Shown piece by piece: positions 44,220-55,855 of a stretch of 64,000 bases of DNA; position 1 is the first letter of the stretch, and every line of letters begins with the position of its first letter. A model generated the notes under the pieces. It made no database searches, was not told the DNA's origin, and was given only the letters and a program-made list of their open reading frames with translations. The DNA comes from Pelobates cultripes. Taxonomy: Eukaryota; Chordata; Amphibia; Anura; Pelobatidae. The position numbers and the translations under genes are program-made. The DNA is taken from contig OW240915.1 in assembly GCA_933207985.1 (NCBI GenBank), forward strand, positions 116,455,215 through 116,519,214, given 5' to 3'.

Positions 44220-46989
44220 AAAGTGATAAGTGCTCTCTATCCAATTAAGCAGCTATTTACCAACAAGGAGTTCCTTTTACCTTGTGAACAATAGAACAAA
44301 ACAAGCTAGTAAATTAGGTGGACAGCGCTAAGAATTATTATAATAAAATCATACATACAAAGGTAGCAGCAGATTTCGCAATTATGTTTCTTACTCTTAA
44401 AAAAGAGGAAATAAAAGTACAATGATAGTGCAGTATGTTATGAATAATATGGTCATAAAGATATATTCCAAAGGGGCACTCACGTTTTCCAGAGCTTAAA
44501 AAGCTCTATTTTAGGAGCCTGGACGGAACAATCCCCGTCTAAGGATTTCATTTTGCTGGTATCAGATTCCCAAGGTAGTGCGGTTGATCATATGAAGTAA
44601 AAATAAGGATGTATACCAATGATACAGTACGTATGTAAAAGTAGGATAAGTAAATAATATTAGACCTACTTACATTTGCTAGAGCAATTACCTGCTCTAG
44701 TGTATGGAGCTTTAGGTGGAACAATCCCCACCTAGGGATATATGTAGATCCGGAACAGCAGAGTGATGGTGAGAGTATAAGGAGCTCAAGAGTGACTGGG
44801 TATTAAAACAGAATCTTTATTAATAAACAGAATGAATAAAACTATTTAAAAGTGAACTATATAGTAAAAAGCATAGAATAGTGAGGAGAAAACACCCCTC
44901 TCAGAAGGGGTAAATCTCCTCAGAACCACTACCCCTTGATAAACATTCAGTTTGAGAGCTTGCAAAATAATAATTAACTTTATTGAAAGACAAAAAAATG
45001 GAATCAAAAACACACACTTGTCCTATAAACTAGGGAATTAAAATCATATCAGTAGAGACTGGACATATATCTGGCTATAAATGACTAGAGGGCTTTAATC
45101 CCCTAACAAAATTGCAACAGTTCTACAAATGTAACTGATCAGCAGCACTAGCCGACTCACATAAGTGAGATTTGAAACAAAGTGGCAGCTAGTAAAGAAA
45201 CTATTGCAGATTCACTACAGGGGAATACAGCCTGTCTATAGTCAATTGATGCCTGAAAAGCAACATGCCATGCCCAGGAGTACTGGGAGAGAGTGGATCG
45301 AATAATAAATATCCCCTATTCCTTTTTTTATTAAATGCCTAAAGATTTTTTATTTAAAATCACATTCTATGCTCTGGAGATAAGAACACATTACCCTCTA
45401 GACTTTATGGCACCTTGTAAATATCTAAGAATCAAATCATAACTTCTAAGGACAAATAAATAGCTAAAATATAGCCTTCTTGTAGAAAAATATTAATTTC
45501 AATATGTATATATTTATTTTAGAAATATGCTTTAAATATAGATTTTAAAAAATAGCAAATGCTCCTTCATGATCACCCATTGCATACAAAAATGGTTGAT
45601 CGACAACCAGGGGTTGAATAAATCTATGTAAACAGAACCACTTAGTGACAAATATACCTAAATATGCTTAGGTGAACTACAGGTAAGGATTACAATTATT
45701 ATGTTTAATCTGCAAGCACTATAACAAAAAGAATCTGCTAAAAAGATATAGTACAGCATACTAAAGAATTTGATTTAAATATCCCCTATTTCAATCAAAA
45801 ATTCCTTATATTGCAAATATACATATATACAGGTCTTGTTATAGTTGCCTAGCGATAATATAAATCAGTAAAGTTATTACCCAGCTAATAGGGCAGTAGG
45901 TAAATCGAAAGGACAGGGAGATATCAATAGAGGAAAATAAATAAAGAAAAACTTGTCTAGGGGGAGTCCAAAGTAAAAAGAGGGACACCACCACTAGAAA
46001 GACCCACTTATCCCCAACCATCAACGTAAAGAGAGAGGCCAGCCGGTCAATGGCCTTTCAAATAGGGTACGGAACAGGCTGCCAGTACAGTCAACTACAA
46101 GAATGCTAAAACCATAGATACATTAGGCATTGAAAGCCGGTGGTCTAACCGCCTTTAAGTGCGCATAGAATGTCTTTCTGGTTGGAAGTACTGTGTATAT
46201 ATAGTAAAAAGAACTATAAAAAAAAAACAGTCCTTGTAGGCAATTCTTAATCTCCACTTGACATGTTTTGCTTACAGCTTTCTCAAAAGTGAATCTCTGC
46301 TGTTCAGGTCAGTTGATGTTTAAATAGTCTCTTAACTTCTCTATTCAGTTCTGGTGTGTATAGTCTGTACTTCTGTTTCCAGGTCATTTGTTACATCACT
46401 TCCGTTAGGTGGATATCTCCATGATGATGTGTCCAGGAAGTGATGGTAGTGCCATTTTGGATAAGGGCAAAAGTCCAGTAAACTAAGTGATAGTAGTGCC
46501 ATTTTGAATATTGGAATATTGGCAAAACTAAGTCTGTACTTCTGGTTTCAGGTCATTTGTTACATCACTTCTGGTGTGATGGTAACGCCATTTTGGATAA
46601 TGGCAAAAGTCCAGTAAGAAAAAGAGGGGTTAATATAAAAGTAAATTAAAACAAACAAATCAAGGTGTAATCTTGCATATTTTCTGCATATATAATTATA
46701 GAGATTATAAAAGTGCTAAATGCTGAATAGGGATCGCCGTATAGCACATATATTTACATGGCAATCTCTTTTAAATAGTACTAATAGACATCTGAAACTA
46801 GTCTGGATGTATATAATAGAAATCCAAAGTTTTAAGATAAAATATATGTATAAAAGTAACCAGTCAAAGGAAATTTGGTTAAAAAGGGGGGAAAATTATA
46901 TACATTATATTATAAAAAAAATATTTAAAAAAATCTAAATTCTATATTGTTCCAGGTGATAGTACAATTTTGCAATCCAAACAATTTAT
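44220..46989 (-). other. 3' flank of the Penelope-like element, no gene
   Basis: A/T-rich sequence without supported coding frames. It holds two related hairpin units, 'gacggaacaatccccgtc' (44522-44540) and 'aggtggaacaatccccacct' (44713-44732), a degenerate hammerhead-like motif (46260-46289), and a partly duplicated block ('tctgtacttctg.ttccaggtcatttgttacatcac' at 46366 and 46532). These suit the terminal repeats of the Penelope-like element whose endonuclease ends near 47010. Confidence 0.5.
46260..46289 (-). ncRNA. Degenerate hammerhead-ribozyme-like motif
   Basis: The minus strand reads TTTGAGA, an AGC..AGC-type degenerate stem II, then AAAAC and the palindrome ACATGT. The layout is the same as at 42364-42393, but core positions are altered. 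It lies on the same strand as the Penelope-like coding remnants. Confidence 0.45.
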
Positions 46990-47009
46990 GATTGATTTGT
47001 GAAGATATA

Positions 47010-47998
47010 TTATAAAAAATGTATTAGATCGAATTCTATATTGAGACCGCTTGGATGGAGGGTGTCTAGGCGGTGGACCCATTCCATTTCTAGTTTACTT
47101 ATATTTTTTATATTGTCACCTCCTCTCCAATGTGGTTTATATTTGGCAATTCCTATTAATTTTAATTGACTAGAATCTTTATTGTGCAGTATATATAGAG
47201 TGGAAATGAGCGGAAATAGAGTGGCTAATGAGTCCATTTTTCAATATTTTGGCAATGCTCGCTTATTCTCACTTTTAGTGGTCTAATTGTCCTGCCAACA
47301 TATTGTAGTCCGCAAGGACACTCTAACAAATATATTACATTGGTACTGTTGCATGTTATTACATCATATTTGCTAAAAGATTTGTTCGTACTCATTGATT
47401 TAAAATTTGGGATGAATTTGTCTTTTTTTGCGTTTTCTTACATGCTGCACATACATTACATGTAAAAAATCCTCTCTTAGTGTTTAAAAATGTTGTTTGT
47501 TTTTTTCCTCTAAATATTATGGCTGTTTTATCAGGTAAGATCCTTTTTAGTAGATTGTCCTCTTTTAGTATGTTCAAATGTTTATTTATTATTCTTTTAA
47601 TCTGTTTGCTTTTGTTGTTATCAAATATCAAAGGGAGGGTAAATTTATTGTCTGGTCAAATTTTGTGAATGTTTTTGTTAATAATGATTCTCTTTCTGTG
47701 TTACCTATTTGTTCTATTTCTTTGTCTAAATACTTTGGGTTATACCCCTTTTCTATAAATTTCTGTTTGATATTATTAGCCTGAAATTGAAAGGTATCTT
47801 TTTCAGAACAATTTCTTCTTAATCTAAGGAGTTGACTTTTTGGTACCCCATGTAGCCATACTGGGTTATGGCAGCTATCTTGGCTAATAAAAGTATTAGC
47901 ATGTACTTTTTTAAAAAGTGTTTTTGTTAAAAGAGTGCAGTCTTTAATATAAATATCTAAGTCTAAATAGGTTACTTCTGTAACCGCAGGTGGTTCCT
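47010..47998 (-). pseudogene. Penelope-like element: end of RT and GIY-YIG endonuclease
   Basis: The minus strand from 47998 to 47640 encodes the end of a Penelope-type reverse transcriptase (VTYLDLDIYIKDCTLLTKTL, HANTFISQDSCHN, LLRLRRNCSEKDTF). 47392-47631 holds the linker with ILKEDNLLKRILPDKTAIIF and a CNVCAACKK zinc-type pair. From 47400 to 47238 comes the GIY-YIG core NVIYLLECPCGLQYVGRT. 47010-47237 has the end of the nuclease, with RGGDNIKNISKLEMEWVHRLDTL and a PSGLNIEFDL terminus. Penelope-like elements use this nuclease with the RT to insert. A frameshift near 47238 and stops break the gene, and the RT palm with its catalytic Asp pair is missing upstream of 47998. Confidence 0.9.
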
Positions 47999-48050
47999 TT
48001 ATTTACCACTATAATGTCTTAAAGCATAGAACTTAGTAGGGCTAACCATA

Positions 48051-48134
48051 CAGATATCTTAGCCATAATTTTATATAGTTAGTAAGAGATCCCAGATATC
48101 TTAGCCATAATTTTATATAGTTAGTAAGAGATCC
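48051..48134 (+). repeat. 42-bp tandem duplication
   Basis: 'cagatatcttagccataatt' followed by 'ttatatagttagtaagagatcc' occurs twice in a row at a 42-base spacing, with no difference seen. It lies in the gap between the Penelope-like remnant and the young L1. Confidence 0.9.
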
Positions 48135-48230
48135 TCTATTTAACATATATAAATAATTGAGAATACAATATAAAATAAGGATGGTCTTGGAAGCAATGGT
48201 TTTGTCTTTTTGGATATTTATTATATAAAA

Positions 48231-48241
48231 ATATAAATATA
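48231..48241. other. Target-site duplication of the young L1, left copy
   Basis: ATATAAATATA precedes the L1 and is found again at 51524-51534 after its A tail. The sequence is A/T-rich, so the exact length is uncertain. Confidence 0.7.
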
Positions 48242-48242
48242 C

Positions 48243-50381
48243 CTAGCAGACCGCCTCAACCCATATCTAACCCGACTAATCCACCCAGACCAGGTGGGCT
48301 TTATACCCACGAGACAGGCTAGCGACAACACTAGACGGACATACGACCTCATCTGGACAGCTCACACAAGACAAATCCCGACCTTAATACTTTCGCTTGA
48401 CGCAGAAAAAGCCTTCGACAGACTACTTTGGCCCTTCCTATTCGCGACTCTCGAAAAACTCAGATTCCCACAAGAATTCAGGAACGCGCTGACAGTACTA
48501 TACGCCACACCTCAAGCACACTTACTCCTCCCACATACACAACCACCCTCCTTCACGATTTACAACGGCACGCGTCAGGGATGCCCACTATCCCCAGTCC
48601 TATTTGCACTCTCCCTTGAACCGCTCCTACAGAGCCTCAGGCTCAACACCGACATAACCGGCCTCAGAGTACGAGAGGAAGAATATAAAACGGCGGCATA
48701 TGCAGACGACCTACTCATCACAATCACGGAACCCATAACCTCCTTACCACCACTTCTACACGCCCTAGAAGCATATGCGGCGGTATCAGGGTACAAACTA
48801 AACATAGATAAAACAGAAGCCCTCTCAATACACATAGACCCTTCCACAACAGCAGCCATCCAAGAAAAATACCCCTTCAGACTAAAACCCACCCACATAC
48901 AATACCTAGGGATCGCTATCCCGGCAGACCTACCCCAATGCTATGCTCTGAACTATACACCCACGATACAGAAAATAACCCACGACATCTCTACCTGGCA
49001 AAACATGCCGATCTCGTGGCTGGGCAGACTAGCGTCAGTCAAGATGAACGTGCTCCCTAGGCTTCTATACCTATTCCAAACCCTACCGATCCCAATCCGG
49101 AGCAGCGACTTCAAAACACTGCAAACAACCATCGACAAATTTATATGGGCCAACAGACGCGCCAGAATAAAACGCCAAACCCTATATGTACCCAATAGAG
49201 CCGGGGGCCTGGGCTTACCCCACCTTACACATTACTACCAGGCAGCCCAACTAACGCAGGCCCAAAACTGGCACGCCCCATACGGAGTTAAACGTTGGGT
49301 AGATCTTGAACACGACATTTTCGGCAGAGACTTCCCCTCACTATACATCTGGCTACAGAAATCAGCGAGGCCCCCGCTGCCCCGCACATCACCGGCGATA
49401 CTCAACACCATAAACATATGGGACAAAACAACTCACAAGAGCGGCCTTACAACCCAACACTCACCATTAACCCCGCTACTTCGCAACACCCACTTCCCAC
49501 CGGGCATGACACCCAAAGACTTCGCCCGCTTCGAGGCAAACGATCTCACTCGACTGTTCCACTACTACAAAAACCAACAACCAATACCTTTCCCAGAGCT
49601 CCCACATACAACACCATACCGTACATTTGACATGTTCCGCCACATACAAATCAAAAGCTTCCTAGACATGCCAATAACCAAACAAGCAGGAACTAAAGAG
49701 CTCACATCCTTCGAAAAACAATGCATGCAATCCCCGACACAAAAAGGCCAAATATCCGCACTCTACACACACCTAATCCAAAATGTTAAAGACGGGGCCC
49801 TTACATATGTGTCGGCTTGGGAGAGGGATCTAGGCCCGGCAGAAGACCCGACTGATTGGGCCAGGATCTGGGAGGCCACAGCATCTATATCAATCTGTGT
49901 CAACCACAAAGAACAGGCGTACAAGACGCTTATGAGATGGTATCTTACCCCCCTCAGGCTCAAGCAGATGGGCAGGTCAGACACGGACATATGCTGGAAA
50001 GGTTGCGGACAGAAGGGCACATACCTCCACATGTGGTGGGAATGCACACCCACCGCACAACTTTGGCAACAAATAGCTTCCATGGTATCGAAAATCCTCC
50101 ACACAGACATACCACTAAACCCCTGGACATGGCTCCTATCCAAACCGCTTCCCAACACACCTAGGGCCCAAAACAAACTAATTGCCAAAATAGCACTGGC
50201 CACTAGAAGAGCCATTGCCGAAAAATGGGGTAGCCCAGAAACCCCGACCGTGGGTACAATAACCCAAAAAATAAAAGAGACAATTAAAATGGACGAATTG
50301 TCCTCACTGGTACACGACTCGACTAAGCACTTCCACAAAATCTGGGACCCATGGTTCTACGAAAACCCTCTCTCCACCTGA
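48243..50381 (+). CDS. L1/Tx1 ORF2 protein, C-terminal 712 codons, open
   Basis: The frame is open from the 5' truncation point, with no true start codon. It reads LADRLNPYLTRLIHPDQVGF, then ILSLDAEKAFDRLLW (motif A, catalytic Asp), NGTRQGCPLSPVLFALSLEP (motif B), AYADDLLITI (motif C, Asp pair at 48705-48710), GYKLNIDKTEAL, and the thumb with WLGRLASVKMNVLPRLLYLF and FIWANRRAR. Near the end, ICWKGCGQKGTYLHMWWEC is the zinc-knuckle-like block of this LINE group. The endonuclease is absent. No stop in over 700 codons indicates recent insertion. On its own it cannot move, but it proves a recently active source. Confidence 0.93.
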   Translation, partial: LADRLNPYLTRLIHPDQVGFIPTRQASDNTRRTYDLIWTAHTRQIPTLILSLDAEKAFDRLLWPFLFATLEKLRFPQEFRNALTVLYATPQAHLLLPHTQPPSFTIYNGTRQGCPLSPVLFALSLEPLLQSLRLNTDITGLRVREEEYKTAAYADDLLITITEPITSLPPLLHALEAYAAVSGYKLNIDKTEALSIHIDPSTTAAIQEKYPFRLKPTHIQYLGIAIPADLPQCYALNYTPTIQKITHDISTWQNMPISWLGRLASVKMNVLPRLLYLFQTLPIPIRSSDFKTLQTTIDKFIWANRRARIKRQTLYVPNRAGGLGLPHLTHYYQAAQLTQAQNWHAPYGVKRWVDLEHDIFGRDFPSLYIWLQKSARPPLPRTSPAILNTINIWDKTTHKSGLTTQHSPLTPLLRNTHFPPGMTPKDFARFEANDLTRLFHYYKNQQPIPFPELPHTTPYRTFDMFRHIQIKSFLDMPITKQAGTKELTSFEKQCMQSPTQKGQISALYTHLIQNVKDGALTYVSAWERDLGPAEDPTDWARIWEATASISICVNHKEQAYKTLMRWYLTPLRLKQMGRSDTDICWKGCGQKGTYLHMWWECTPTAQLWQQIASMVSKILHTDIPLNPWTWLLSKPLPNTPRAQNKLIAKIALATRRAIAEKWGSPETPTVGTITQKIKETIKMDELSSLVHDSTKHFHKIWDPWFYENPLST

Positions 50382-51507
50382 AACACACACACACCCACGC
50401 TACAAAAACGCTCCGCAGACACTTAAACCACCAACACCTCCCAGAACCATCAGACACACCCCCTCTAGCACCAGCCACCCACACACACAGAAACATAAAA
50501 GAGCCAAGACCACCAAACATAACCCCCAACCATACAAACTGAGAGAACCCCCAGATAAGAAACCCCAAAGGGCCGAACAAATCCCCCAAAACCGGACACC
50601 CCGAAACAAATACAACAGAACCAAACATATCCGCCAACTAAGAAAACAGCTGAAACAGCCTAAATCCAGTGACCACACAACACAACAACCATACCAACAA
50701 CCCCAGAGGTAAGCAAAACCACAGCACAACCCCAACGAGAGGTACCCAGCACACACTTAAATAATAGAAAACATACAGATGGGAAACCATAAAAGAGGGC
50801 CACAATAGAAGCTACATACGACAACAACCTCAATACCCATAACATCTCAGACTCACCAACGGGCTGAAAACCCACGCTGGCTGACACTCGCATCGACTTA
50901 CCAGACCACCCCTTATAACTGGGTCCACACCCAACCTGAAAAACAAAACGGAAACAACAAGTGAAGGTAACCCACCCCACACCTCCCCTTTCCCCGGCAC
51001 CCCTCTTACACCCCCAGACATCATAGTGAACCAGACAACTCGACCAAAACCGAGCATAGACAACACCTGAACTAGGAAACAACGCAAAACAAGCAGGAAA
51101 AAGTACCCCCAAACACCTGCCCCCTCACTCCTACCCAACTGAACAATATGCGCTGACAGCGTACGACGCAACCCATCACGGACACTACACCACGCAAAAA
51201 GGCTCACACAAGCCAACTCATTCCCATAACCACCCAGACCCACCAACATAAAGAGAACTGGATTGATGTAAAGGAAGAATCGAAACTGTATGTATATGTA
51301 CCCCACTCACCTTCCCTCTTCTTTTTTCTGTACCCCACCCAATTCCCAATTCCCAAAGAAAAGTTGAAAGATATGCCACATGATATAGCCTGATCATATG
51401 CTACATGAGAATGTGATAACTCTGTAAACTTTGTATGACAATTGTACCGCCAACTTTTCTTTTCTGTATCCCCACGTTAAATGACAAAAATTTTCAAAAT
51501 AAAGAAT
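50382..51507 (+). other. 3' UTR of the young L1
   Basis: A/C-rich, G-poor sequence on the plus strand. Open frames on the minus strand (50323-51306) are composition artefacts. It ends with AATAAA at about 51498 and the A tail. Confidence 0.75.
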
Positions 51508-51534
51508 TAAAAAAAAAAAAAATATATAAATATA

Positions 51535-54245
51535 GACATATAAAATCCATTATAGCAGAGTTTCTAAGATTAAACTAAATGCTTGCAAATATCATTAATA
51601 GGTTAACATACCCTTCTGAACATGTCATCATGTCAGCCTCTCTGTCATTTTAAGATGGAGCAGCATCTGTCTCCAAGTCTCTCCTCTGTGTCTTAACGTT
51701 TAAAAGTACACCTATTTATACCTTAGGTGTCTCCATTTTAGGGTTACCGTAGTTCATATATGAAAAAGTAACACTTCTTTTACTTTATTCATTTTAGGAC
51801 CTCCCTTAACTTGGCAAACATACAAGGCCATAACTAAATGGTGTATACGTCATGGAAATTTTCCTGATTTAGTTCAAGATGGCATCTTAAAGTCTGGACA
51901 TCCTTATCTACTTAAGGTTACCAGAGTATATTGTGTACTGAAAGAATCGTAGCATAGCCTTGAAGCTTGTTTATGCATTGTTGTTATTGTAATTCGTCTG
52001 GGACAAAATGGCGCAAACATATTATGCACTGAAGTTATTGCTTAAAGAAACATCTATGAAAAACAATATGTTCCATTTTTAACACCTTGTCACTTTGCAA
52101 TATCTCTTAAAGACAAAGTACACAGTTTAAAAAATACAACATTTCATTCTAAAACTTGTAATATTTGCATTTGCCCATAACACCCTCTCTATTAAACTGT
52201 GGGCATTGTAGCGCATTTCTTCCTTAAATTAGTAAACCAAAGTTCTCCAACAGTCTTTAGGTTTTTTGTGCTCCCAGCATCTTTGATCATTGTTGTAACA
52301 GTAAAACATCCGTAGTGTGATCTTTGCCTGTAAAGGTGGTTGATTAAAATGAGCAAAGCTTTTGTCTGGGAAATAATTGAAAAGAACACCAGGTTCTAGA
52401 GTAAGATATTCTTGGATGGATCTGGATACGAATTGTAATCCAAAATTAAAAGTAGTAATTGTATTTGTAATCCAAAATCTTTAAAGGCCTGTAGAAGTTT
52501 ACATTCCTTAGATACATTGCTGGAGGTTGTGTTTGTAGAATACCCAGGTATTTGTTGTAGCGTATTGGTTGTAGAGTCCAGCTTTCCAAATATTTGGCTA
52601 GAATTGGTTGCGGATATTGAATCAGCATCATCTGTTATCACTGTGGTGATGGCGTTGGTATTTGACTTTGTCTTTGCTTTTTTTCATTTAGTTTTTTCCA
52701 TGAAACATTTTTATACTGTTTTTGATGTGTGTAGATTGGATACTCTCCGATATTCTTTTACGGAATAAATTTATTGACAGCATTTCTAAGACATTGTCTT
52801 AAGTGACATGGATCCCATTATAGTAAATGTAATGTTGATACAGCATTCTAAGTGGATTCTCAAGAAGCCTCTTTTTGCTGTATTGGAATCTTTGTAACAT
52901 CTCAGTGATAGACATCTAAAAATGTTAACTGGTAAAATCTGTGGAAAAATCTTTACATTTGTTATACTTTGTATAATAATGATAGATGAAATAGTAACAT
53001 AGTTAATCTTTCTAGTGTTTTGTTTTAAAGATAAACACCCTTGTATATGATTTAGAGATATAAGGATAATTTGAAGCAGCAAAGTATTTACCGCCTTTGT
53101 TCACAATGGTATGTAAAATTACATTCTCTTTAAATGTTAAAAATACTCCTCTATTCAAAATCTCTCAATCTATTTAGAATAGTTGCTAATTGGAAATATG
53201 ACGTTAATTATCTTTCTTTGGCCTGTCAGGGAGAAGGCAACTTATTCCCTAGTTATTATTAGTAAATATAATAACTACAGTTATTAGTGGCTTAAAATAC
53301 CAGAAACCCCCAAAAATTGTCTTAGAAAACATTTTTTTACCAAGATCTGACAGCCATTGAGGAAAGTTACGTTCGTGAGATAGGATGCTTAACAATGAGA
53401 ATCTTAATTGTTTAAGTATATTTACCAGCGGCTGTTGGGTGTAGCTTAAGATGATTTGGATTTTTTATTATTTCTAAAAGTGAGTTAAGAAAGCACTCAT
53501 ATACAATATTGAAGGTATTTATATTTTAGCTCTACCTTTGTATAAGTGGTTTTAACACCTCCATAACAATAGATATCAGAATCTGTTGTAACTATAACTG
53601 GTTGAAGTGGGGGTATGTTACAATCAGAATATGAATTAATAATCATATATATGATGTATTGATTAAACAATCAATAGATGTGGCAGGATCCTTACCCCAA
53701 GGTATATGTACCTTTAATCATCACAAACCAAATAACATTTTCTTGGTATTTGAAAAACAATACAATATTTGATTACATGTATTTTAATATATATACATAG
53801 AGTGGTATGGATGTTGAATTTATATCTTTGACATCTTTTCACCAGTTTGCAATAGGTGACCTAAATGATCAGTTTCCAAAATCATCATGTATATCACCTG
53901 AACGCATGGTGGAACGCAAATATAACCATGCCGTTTTTTATGCCAGCAGATGAACAGTTCGTAATATATAAAACAGACAGAACAATGAATATTAAAAGAG
54001 GAAATAAAAAAATATACATTGTAGATCAATGCAATATGCATAAAAATATTCAAAACAAAAGGGAACATATGAAGAAAATAATACCAATATAGTGAAGGTG
54101 ATAAGAGTTGGCATAGTTAGAAAATATAAAAATCAGTAAAAACATGAAATAAAAAAATAAAAATATATAAAAGGAAATATATTTTTATAATAAACCATAC
54201 AAAAAATATTTATAAAAAGATAATAAGAATTATATAATATAAAGG
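51535..54245. other. Unassigned A/T-rich block between 63-bp direct repeats
   Basis: The 63-bp repeat lies at 51629-51691 and 54246-54308. Between them, short minus-strand frames at 52192-52641 and 52786-53082 (one reads SYPDPSKN, another WRSHYG-type sequence) suggest a decayed gene but match no family I know. A 'gtggaacgcaaat' near 53919 recalls the palindromes of the Penelope-like insertion at 42486-42680. A 'gaagtgggggta' before 'tgttacaatc' at about 53602 resembles a polypurine tract and LTR start, but no partner LTR was found. Confidence 0.35.
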
Positions 54246-54309
54246 CATGTCAGCCTCTCTGTCATTTTAAGATGGAGCAGCATCTGTTTCCAAGTCTCTC
54301 CTCTGTGTA

Positions 54310-55800
54310 ATTAATTGTAATTTGTAATAAGAAGGATAAAAAGAAGATTTTGTTTTTTAAAAAACAATTTTTAAAATTATCATCATTTGTCATTTGGTTG
54401 TTCAATTCTGTTGTTTCTACAGGGGTATGTTGTTTATCTTGTTCTGCGTTTTTAGTAAGATAAAAAAATTTAAGGTTGCGTTTCTCACAAACTTGTTCAA
54501 GTCTATAAAAGCCTGAAAATTGTTGAAAGTTTTAGTTGGTGCATATTTTAAACCTTTGCTTAGAACATTTATTTGTAGACTGGTGAGTACTTTATTGGAT
54601 AGATTGAAAACTCCTGTATCTTAGATGTCTTTTTTTTTTATTTCTAAAATCGGTCTGTTCTCCCTTTTTTTATTACAGTTGTGCTTTCTTCCTGCTCTTC
54701 TTCCTCTATGGACCTTTTTCGCCCTAATACAGGAGTAAATGGAAGGTGATTCGTGTGTCGTTCTTTGTTCATGGGTATTTCTAAAAAAGATGTCTCATCC
54801 AAATTCTCTGAAAAGGATAGGGTGTGATATCTATTATTCTTTAACAGCTGGAAAGAAAAACTGAAAACTGGAGAGGAGAAAGAATCCTGCAGAGCAAGGA
54901 AAACCGCCCCATCCCCAGTACTTCCTCATACGTATTAAACCTAATAAAAAACCTGCACAAAATAATAATCAAATTTTATTAGACATCAAATCCTTGCTCT
55001 GCAGGATTCTTTCTCCTCTCCAGTTTTCCGTTTTTCTTTCCAGTTGTTTGTCTCTAGGACTAGGCCCTTTACTACTTCTATAACCTTTTTCTTCATCTTT
55101 GATCTGGTTTATTCTGGACCAAGGGGTGTTGTCTTTCCCCTATTCTTTAACAGGTCTGTGGGTGATCTTAATCTTGTTGTTTCACTTTTTTTGTGATGTG
55201 TTTTTGAGGTAACATTATCCCGTGAGTATTTATCCTGTTCCCTTCTTTTCTTGGGGGATATATTTTGGTGCGTGTATTTATTTGTTTTGGGTCTAACTAC
55301 TAGTGATGTAGGCTCATGTGGTTTGGATCTATATTGTGTGATATCTGTCTTTTTTGTTGCCATATGTGATGATCTGTTGTGAAATAGACCTTTATCTTGG
55401 TTAAGTGTCATTTGTGTATTTTTTTTCTCTATTTTTATGCCTGTAATTGGGTGTAGGTGACCTACGTGTTGGGGAGTGTCTTCTAGGAGAATATTGTTTG
55501 TTTTGTTGATGGTTAGATCTTAATCTTTGTCTATATGTGTAATTTCTAGAAGTGGTATAAGTTGTTTTTTGTTTATACTGTTGGTTATAATTTCTTGTAT
55601 GGATGTATTTCTCATTGTTTTGGTGTTTTCTGGTGTTAAATGTTCTTACTTGATCATGTGCATAATCATATTTTTCTCGGTTGTATTTGCTTATTTTGAT
55701 TTTTTTAGTTTCAGTCTCTATTTTTCTACATTTCTTTTAATCTTTTGTGAAGAATCGTAGAATTCCTGTGTGTCGCTGAAAAGGGTTAATTGTTCTTTCA
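54310..55800 (-). pseudogene. Penelope-like element: N-terminal part of the coding region
   Basis: On the minus strand, 55109-55800 gives a basic, Asn/Gln/Tyr/Arg-rich region. 54640-54840 follows with FSENLDETSFL, PFTPVLGRKRSIEEEE. After a stop, 54440-54620 reads VFNLSNKVLTSLQINVLSKGLKYAPTKTFNNFQAFIDLNKFVRNATL, which is the conserved start of the Penelope-type RT region. The frame decays by 54310, where the 63-bp repeat begins. A foldback element is inserted at about 54842-55050. The polymerase palm is missing between this part and 47998. Confidence 0.78.
54848..55043. repeat. Foldback element with 53-bp arms
   Basis: 54848-54900 and 54991-55043 are reverse complements with a single mismatch in 53 positions. 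A 90-base loop separates them. A few more pairs extend outside ('aacag' / 'ttgtt'). It sits inside the Penelope-like coding region. It has no coding capacity and looks like a foldback or MITE-type insertion, or a local inverted duplication. Confidence 0.85.
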
Positions 55801-55855
55801 AGGTGTTGATTTTTTTAATCTAAATTGGTTAGTCTTTCTTTCTTAAGAGATTAGA

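Larger units (their letters stand above)
48242..51523 (+). mobile_element. Young L1/Tx1-type LINE, 5'-truncated
   Basis: This 3.28-kb insertion starts inside the reverse transcriptase and ends with 'aataaagaatt' and an A run at 51508-51522, between 11-bp target duplications. ORF2 is uninterrupted from 48243 to its stop at 50381. The 3' UTR (50382-51507) is strikingly G-poor on this strand. It lies inside the Penelope-like element and must be younger than that. Confidence 0.93.

Noticed and set aside
44713..44732. 'aggtggaacaatccccacct' as a ribozyme or tRNA-like stem
   Set aside because: It is a simple hairpin without hammerhead boxes or tRNA features.
48575..50338. Long minus-strand open frames opposite the L1 ORF2
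   Set aside because: Shadows of the real plus-strand reverse transcriptase; no motifs of their own.
50323..51306. Minus-strand open frames of 104 to 158 codons rich in Gly, Val, Cys, Trp
   Set aside because: They are the complement of the G-poor 3' UTR of the young L1; stop codons are depleted by composition.
53602..54308. Possible 3' LTR after a 'gaagtgggggta' purine tract
   Set aside because: The 63-bp repeat does not extend into the supposed LTR start, so the two copies do not behave as LTR ends.
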